NCBI RefSeq assembly: GCF_016545825.1
Contig: NC_052612.1
Coordinates: 7,626,001-7,690,000 of the forward strand
Direction of reading: 5' to 3'
Length of the DNA: 64,000 bases
From: Eucalyptus grandis
Lineage: Eukaryota > Streptophyta > Magnoliopsida > Myrtales > Myrtaceae
Position numbers and translations under genes: made by a program. This document shows, piece by piece, positions 60,154 through 64,000 of the stretch (positions within the stretch are counted from its first letter, which is position 1; the number at the start of each line of letters is the position of its first letter). Below the pieces are notes generated by a model. It searched no databases. It saw only the letters and a program-made list of their open reading frames with translations, and was not told where the DNA came from.

Positions 60154-61715
60154 ATGGCTAAAATCATCTCCATGGCGAGCGGTTGCTCGTCGGCTCCTGC
60201 CGTTTGTCTTCTGGGACTTCTGATAGCCAGTTTCTGCACGGCAGGTATGGTGATGATGCTTTCATATTCGATGTCGATTTGGATGAATACCGACATATTT
60301 CCTCTAACAAAAGCTTCGTACGATTTCTTTGTCCTGAAGTAGCGAGTTTTCATGTGTTTTCGAAGATCTTACTGAATGCTTGCATCCATTTTAGAACATG
60401 CTTTACACACGCGAATTCTCGGTATCACTCAATTTTATCAACACATCTGATTCTAATGCCCGACAAGCCGCCTTCGATTCACTGAGCTGAACTCTAAAAG
60501 TCTCCTATGTTCTTCAGTAAGCATCGGATCACTTCGATTTCGAGAAATGAAGTGCTTAGATGTTGAACAAAGTGACACTTGCTAAAGGCATTTCCAATGA
60601 ATCATAAGTCCAAGATGCCGATATGAATACCTGATCGCGCATCGAAAACTTTCCGATCTTCTCTTTGGCAGCTAACGCTTTGGATTTTGCAAACAGGTGT
60701 GCAATCCATAGGAGTTTGCTATGGGATGCTCGGGAACAACCTGCCGTCTGCGTCGGAAGTCGTCGCCCTCTACAAGTCCCGCGGCATCACGCAGATGAGA
60801 CTCTACGACCCTAGCCAACCAGCTCTACAAGCCCTGAGAGGCTCGAACATCGAGCTCATCCTCGGCGTCCCCAACTCGGAGCTCCAGGCCCTTGCTTCCA
60901 ACCCCGCCAACGCGAACTCGTGGGTGCAGAGGAACGTGAAGAACTACTCGCCTGGTGTCAGGTTCCGCTACATCGCCGTCGGAAACGAGGTGAGCCCTGT
61001 CAACGGAGGCACTGCACAATTCGCCAGGTTCGTCCTCCCTGCGATGAGAAACATACAGGCCGCGCTCAGATCGTCCGGCCTGCAGAACCAGATCAAGGTC
61101 TCGACCGCCATCGACATGACCCTGATCGGGAACTCCTACCCTCCATCCCAAGGTGCATTCCGCGGGGACGTGAGGTCCTACCTGGACCCGATCATCAGTT
61201 TCCTGGTGAGCAACAACTCTCCATTGCTAGCCAACATCTACACCTACTTCAGCTACGTCGGTAACCCGAAGGACATCAGCCTGCCCTACGCCCTATTCAC
61301 CTCGCCGTCAGTCGTCGTCCGAGACGGAGCCCATGAGTACCGGAACCTGTTCGACGCGATGCTGGACGCCCTCTACTCCGCACTCGAGAGGGCTGGCGGG
61401 GCTGCCCTCCGGGTGGTGGTCTCGGAGAGCGGCTGGCCATCCGCGGGCGCGTTCGCTGCGACGGTCGACAACGCGAGGACATACAACGGGAATCTGATCA
61501 AGCACGTGAAGGGCGGCACGCCGAAGAGGCCGAACGGGGCGATCGAGACCTACATATTCGCCTTGTTCGACGAGAACCAGAAGCAGCCGGAGCTGGAGAA
61601 GCACTTCGGGCTCTTCTTCCCCAACAAGCAGCCCAAGTACCCGCTCAGCTTTGCGCAGGGAAGGATTTGGGATGTCTATGACAATGTCACAGGTCCCCTC
61701 AAAAGTGACATGTGA
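60154..61715 (+). CDS. Glucan endo-1,3-beta-glucosidase, GH17 (PR-2 type)
   Basis: A secreted enzyme that cleaves beta-1,3-glucans such as callose and fungal wall glucan. Two exons (60154-60244 and 60697-61715) with a 452-bp intron after the signal peptide, the classic GH17 gene structure, give 369 aa. Residues 1-30 form a signal peptide ([15 protein letters not shown]). The mature protein starts near [15 protein letters not shown]. Catalytic residues are present: E128 in VGNEVSP and E274 in [15 protein letters not shown] and the C-terminal [14 protein letters not shown] plus HFGLFFPN follow as expected. There is no X8/CBM43 domain and no GPI-anchor signal, so a short soluble apoplastic or vacuolar form is expected. 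An in-frame second ATG at codon 7 is an alternative start. Coding GC is much higher than in the flanks. Confidence 0.95.
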
Positions 61716-62311
61716 GTAGTAGGTATGGAGCTTTTGCATCTCCCAGAAGATCTGAAATAAAGAGGATCCCTCTGGTTTGCGTTGTAATCTTCAAGAGCTG
61801 TGAAATTTGTTCCTCATGCTTGGTGAAATAAAAGTATATGTTGCTTTTTAAAAGTTTGACATTTAATTGACCAAACAAAAAAGGAGCAAATGCCACAAAC
61901 CATCAATTATATTCAAATGTCCAAAATATTTTTTCATACCATCAAATTTTTTTTTTTTTTTTGTTGCTTTAAATTCCAAACTTGTACATATCTCACGTAT
62001 ATACCTGCTATTTTAATTTCATCTTCAATATATATATATCACAAATTTTTTTTATAACAAAATAAGTTTGAGGTATTTATGGGGTTTTAACTTTTAATGA
62101 CAGAAAATAATTTAGGATTTTTACTTCATAATTTTTTTTTTGTAGTATTAACAAAAAAAAGAAGTTGAGAAATTATGTAACATATATATCCTCTGTTTTA
62201 ATTTCATCTTAAATATATTTATCACATTGATATAATTTTGAAATTTTTTAATGATAAAAAGGATATAGATTATTTATGTAACAATAGACAAATTTAGGGT
62301 TTTTAATGGCC
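61716..62311. other. Glucanase 3' flank and AT-rich spacer
   Basis: A polyadenylation-like 'gaaataaaag' near 61824 is followed by AT-rich DNA with several (A)n/(T)n runs. No gene. Confidence 0.5.
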
Positions 62312-62318
62312 AAAAAAA
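62312..62318 (-). terminator. Pol III terminator of tRNA-His
   Basis: On the minus strand a run of seven T residues follows the tRNA 3' end by 9 bases, as expected for RNA polymerase III termination. Confidence 0.8.
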
Positions 62319-62327
62319 TTCGCTTTT

Positions 62328-62399
62328 TGTGGCTGCTGGGATTCGAGCCCAGGTCTCCACGGCCACAACGTGGAATTCTTACCACTAAACTACAGCCAC
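62328..62399 (-). tRNA. tRNA-His (anticodon GTG)
   Basis: The minus strand folds into a full cloverleaf of 72 nt: acceptor stem GTGGCTG with CAGCCAC, discriminator A, D arm with A-box TAGTTTAGTGG, anticodon arm CCACG-TTGTGGC-CGTGG with GTG at 34-36, and T arm with GGTTCGAATC-like B-box (GGGCTCGAATCCC). No intron and no encoded CCA, as in nuclear tRNA genes. The G needed at position -1 is added after transcription in eukaryotes. Confidence 0.95.
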
Positions 62400-62661
62400 A
62401 TTTGATGACTAGTTCCCACAAAATTATATAAAAGACTACCTCAAACTTCAAAGCCCCGAAGCCATATTGGCTTCTGCTTCTTAACTTCGTAGATCTAAAA
62501 GAGAAATTAACATGATGCATTGAACGCACAGGACACTAAGACAAAACTCCCACCACACCGAACGTGATCACACGACAGTCCACAAACATGTACAAGATCG
62601 ATCAACATCCAGGGCCATGCCCTTCTGAAAGCTGTGGAAGAGCTACATATATTATTTGGTT

Positions 62662-63277
62662 TCATCCCTGGCTCATGTTCCAAAACTCCACTTCGTGCTC
62701 GAGCACGCGGAGCAGCGTGGCCTCGGCCTTCTTGAGCTCCTCGCTGGTGGCCCTCAGCAACCGGCGGTCCACGATCTTCTGCAGCGACCGGCAGTACTGG
62801 CCGAAGCCCTCGTTCCCCCATCTCTGGCACGTCTCGGCTAGCTCCGGGGGAGTCCTGGAGCCCTCCTCGAGGCAGTGAGCAAAGCTCTGTTGGTAGACCA
62901 GCTCGATAGCCCAGAGCGCGGTTATCGCCACCGTGTACTCGACATTTGGTCCCATCAGACTCTCCAAAAACCTGTTGCAGCGACATGTGAAAATCACGCT
63001 GTAGATCTCGCGACCTCTTAATTTTGAAGCCGTAAGAGTGTTTTTGCGCAATGACTCACCTGCAGTAGTCTTCGTTCACCTTTTGAGGGGCAATGGAAGA
63101 TAGTACAACACCCCACTTGGAGGCTTCTTTCTTGAACCATTTGATCTCGTCGTTCAGAGCCGCCAAGCCGCTTAGAAAGACTTCCATGTCGGAGTTATTG
63201 TCAGACTCGTGGCAAGCCTTCAGCAGCACGCTTGATACGAAAGGAACAAAAGCTCTAACAAACAAGTAATCCTGTCC
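62662..63277 (-). CDS. TENA_E: TENA_E-type thiamin pyrimidine salvage hydrolase (5' end missing)
   Basis: Plant TENA_E proteins salvage the pyrimidine part of degraded thiamin (aminopyrimidine hydrolase) and lack the active-site cysteine of bacterial TenA. Two minus-strand exons are seen: 63060-63277 (starts [14 protein letters not shown] after an acceptor CAG) and 62662-62971 (to the stop), joined across AG|G in frame, about 175 aa. Typical segments are [48 protein letters not shown] and the C-terminal [10 protein letters not shown]. The usual protein is about 220 aa; the missing ~45 residues (start to RTWLG) were searched for in 63290-64000 and not found, so the first exon probably lies beyond the window. 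The part seen has no lesion. Confidence 0.9.
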
Positions 63278-64000
63278 CTGCAATTTTGTTTTTCAACCCA
63301 GCTCAGAAATTTAGTAAGTTTTTCAAGAAAACAAGTAAATGTCAAGGAAACACAGCAACTGTGCTCGAGATCTGCAACTTCATCAAGTTGGTATTCGTTT
63401 TGCTCCGTGAATCAGCAGAACTTCACAAGAAAATGAACTCTAACAAGCAATTCTTGATCTAAAGTCTCGCGTTAGAACAAGTGCAGATTGTGGTGCATTT
63501 GACTTCCCTCAAGATTCTCAAGTCTCACGTTACAAATTCTCACAGACAGTCCCATTATTGTCCGGTTTTAAGCAACGAAAAGCTACTATATAACAGCGAA
63601 GTACCGACAGATCAGGATGAAAATTAAAATGTAAGATCCTTTCATGTTCTTTCTTGAAAATCAAACATTTCACTTAATTTGATTATGTAACTGTTTGTTC
63701 CAAAAGCAAAGCCTCAAACAGGCTCGGCTACAGAGCCGCATGTCCATCCCGACGTCAAAATCGACACCAAATTGACAATCGGGTCAGGCCGCCTAGCTCT
63801 TGGTCATAATTCATGCAGAAACGAGTCTCCACCGTTTCCTCATAGCTTGTGAAAACAACCAAGAAACATACATCAGCCTCCGAAACACAAGAAATCAGAA
63901 CATCTCGCAATTCCTCTGCTATTTAACAGAGCACATACAATCCTAACCCGAAGTCTAACAGAAAGAACCATCAGCACATCTAATCCGCGTCATCTAGTAT
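63278..64000 (-). other. Probable TENA_E intron or upstream region
   Basis: No coding exon was recognised on the minus strand to the window end. It most likely belongs to the first intron of the TENA_E gene. Confidence 0.45.

Noticed and set aside
60825..61739. Long minus-strand ORFs opposite the glucanase exon
   Set aside because: Antisense shadows of a GC-rich coding exon; no domain and no conserved start.
62248..62529. Minus-strand ORF across 62248-62529
   Set aside because: It is a translation of the tRNA-His gene and its flanks.
1..64000. CRISPR arrays, bacterial operons or organellar DNA insertions
   Set aside because: No regularly spaced identical repeats of CRISPR type, no ribosome-binding sites or gene clusters of bacterial type, and no recognisable plastid or mitochondrial gene sequence. 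The genes have plant spliceosomal introns throughout.

Overview
This is a nuclear window from a flowering plant, almost certainly a dicot. It holds intron-rich genes with GT-AG splice sites, AT-rich spacers full of transposon debris, a nuclear-type tRNA-His gene and plastid-targeted products. Several AT-rich foldback elements with GC-rich centres resemble repeats I associate with Myrtaceae such as Eucalyptus, but that placement is a weak impression and not a sequence-based assignment.

Seven cellular protein genes could be modelled from start or splice signals. On the minus strand: SAR1 (2303-4296, 3 exons, 193 aa), the COPII GTPase; plastid dihydrolipoyl dehydrogenase LPD1 (6275-14211, 15 exons, 577 aa); and a TENA_E-type thiamin-pyrimidine salvage protein (62662-63277) whose first exon is not in the window. 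On the plus strand: the PP4R3/SMEK regulatory subunit of protein phosphatase 4 (29661-42193, 24 exons, 884 aa); OEP16-2 (44313-46190, 7 exons, 178 aa); a ZCCHC10-like zinc-knuckle protein (48154-48927); and a GH17 endo-1,3-beta-glucanase (60154-61715, 2 exons, 369 aa). A Ser/Asp-rich ORF (53995-54594) is a possible further gene. A tRNA-His (GTG) lies at 62328-62399 on the minus strand.

The gene-poor stretches carry the unusual material. At 18771-23366 is a 4.6 kb element with about 1.1-1.2 kb terminal inverted repeats. Inside it are a GRF-type zinc-finger ORF and a short exon-like piece of a metallo-beta-lactamase-fold hydrolase, so it looks like a gene-capturing Mutator-like element. At 27286-27830 is a miniature LTR element (TRIM) with a primer-binding site. 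At 56502-58623 is a solo LTR with a perfect 5-bp target duplication (GGTAA), inserted inside an older foldback element; this LTR holds a cluster of perfect hairpins. A truncated first exon of an S-type anion channel (SLAH1-like) lies at 51772-52047, and an exact-period 120-bp tandem duplication at 49621-49860.

The genes do not form a pathway: they are neighbours covering secretion, plastid lipid precursor supply, phosphatase regulation, envelope transport, RNA-linked functions, defence and thiamin salvage. The upstream regions of LPD1, PP4R3 and OEP16-2 all contain CACGTGGC-type G-boxes. No CRISPR array, organellar insertion or intact autonomous transposon was found.
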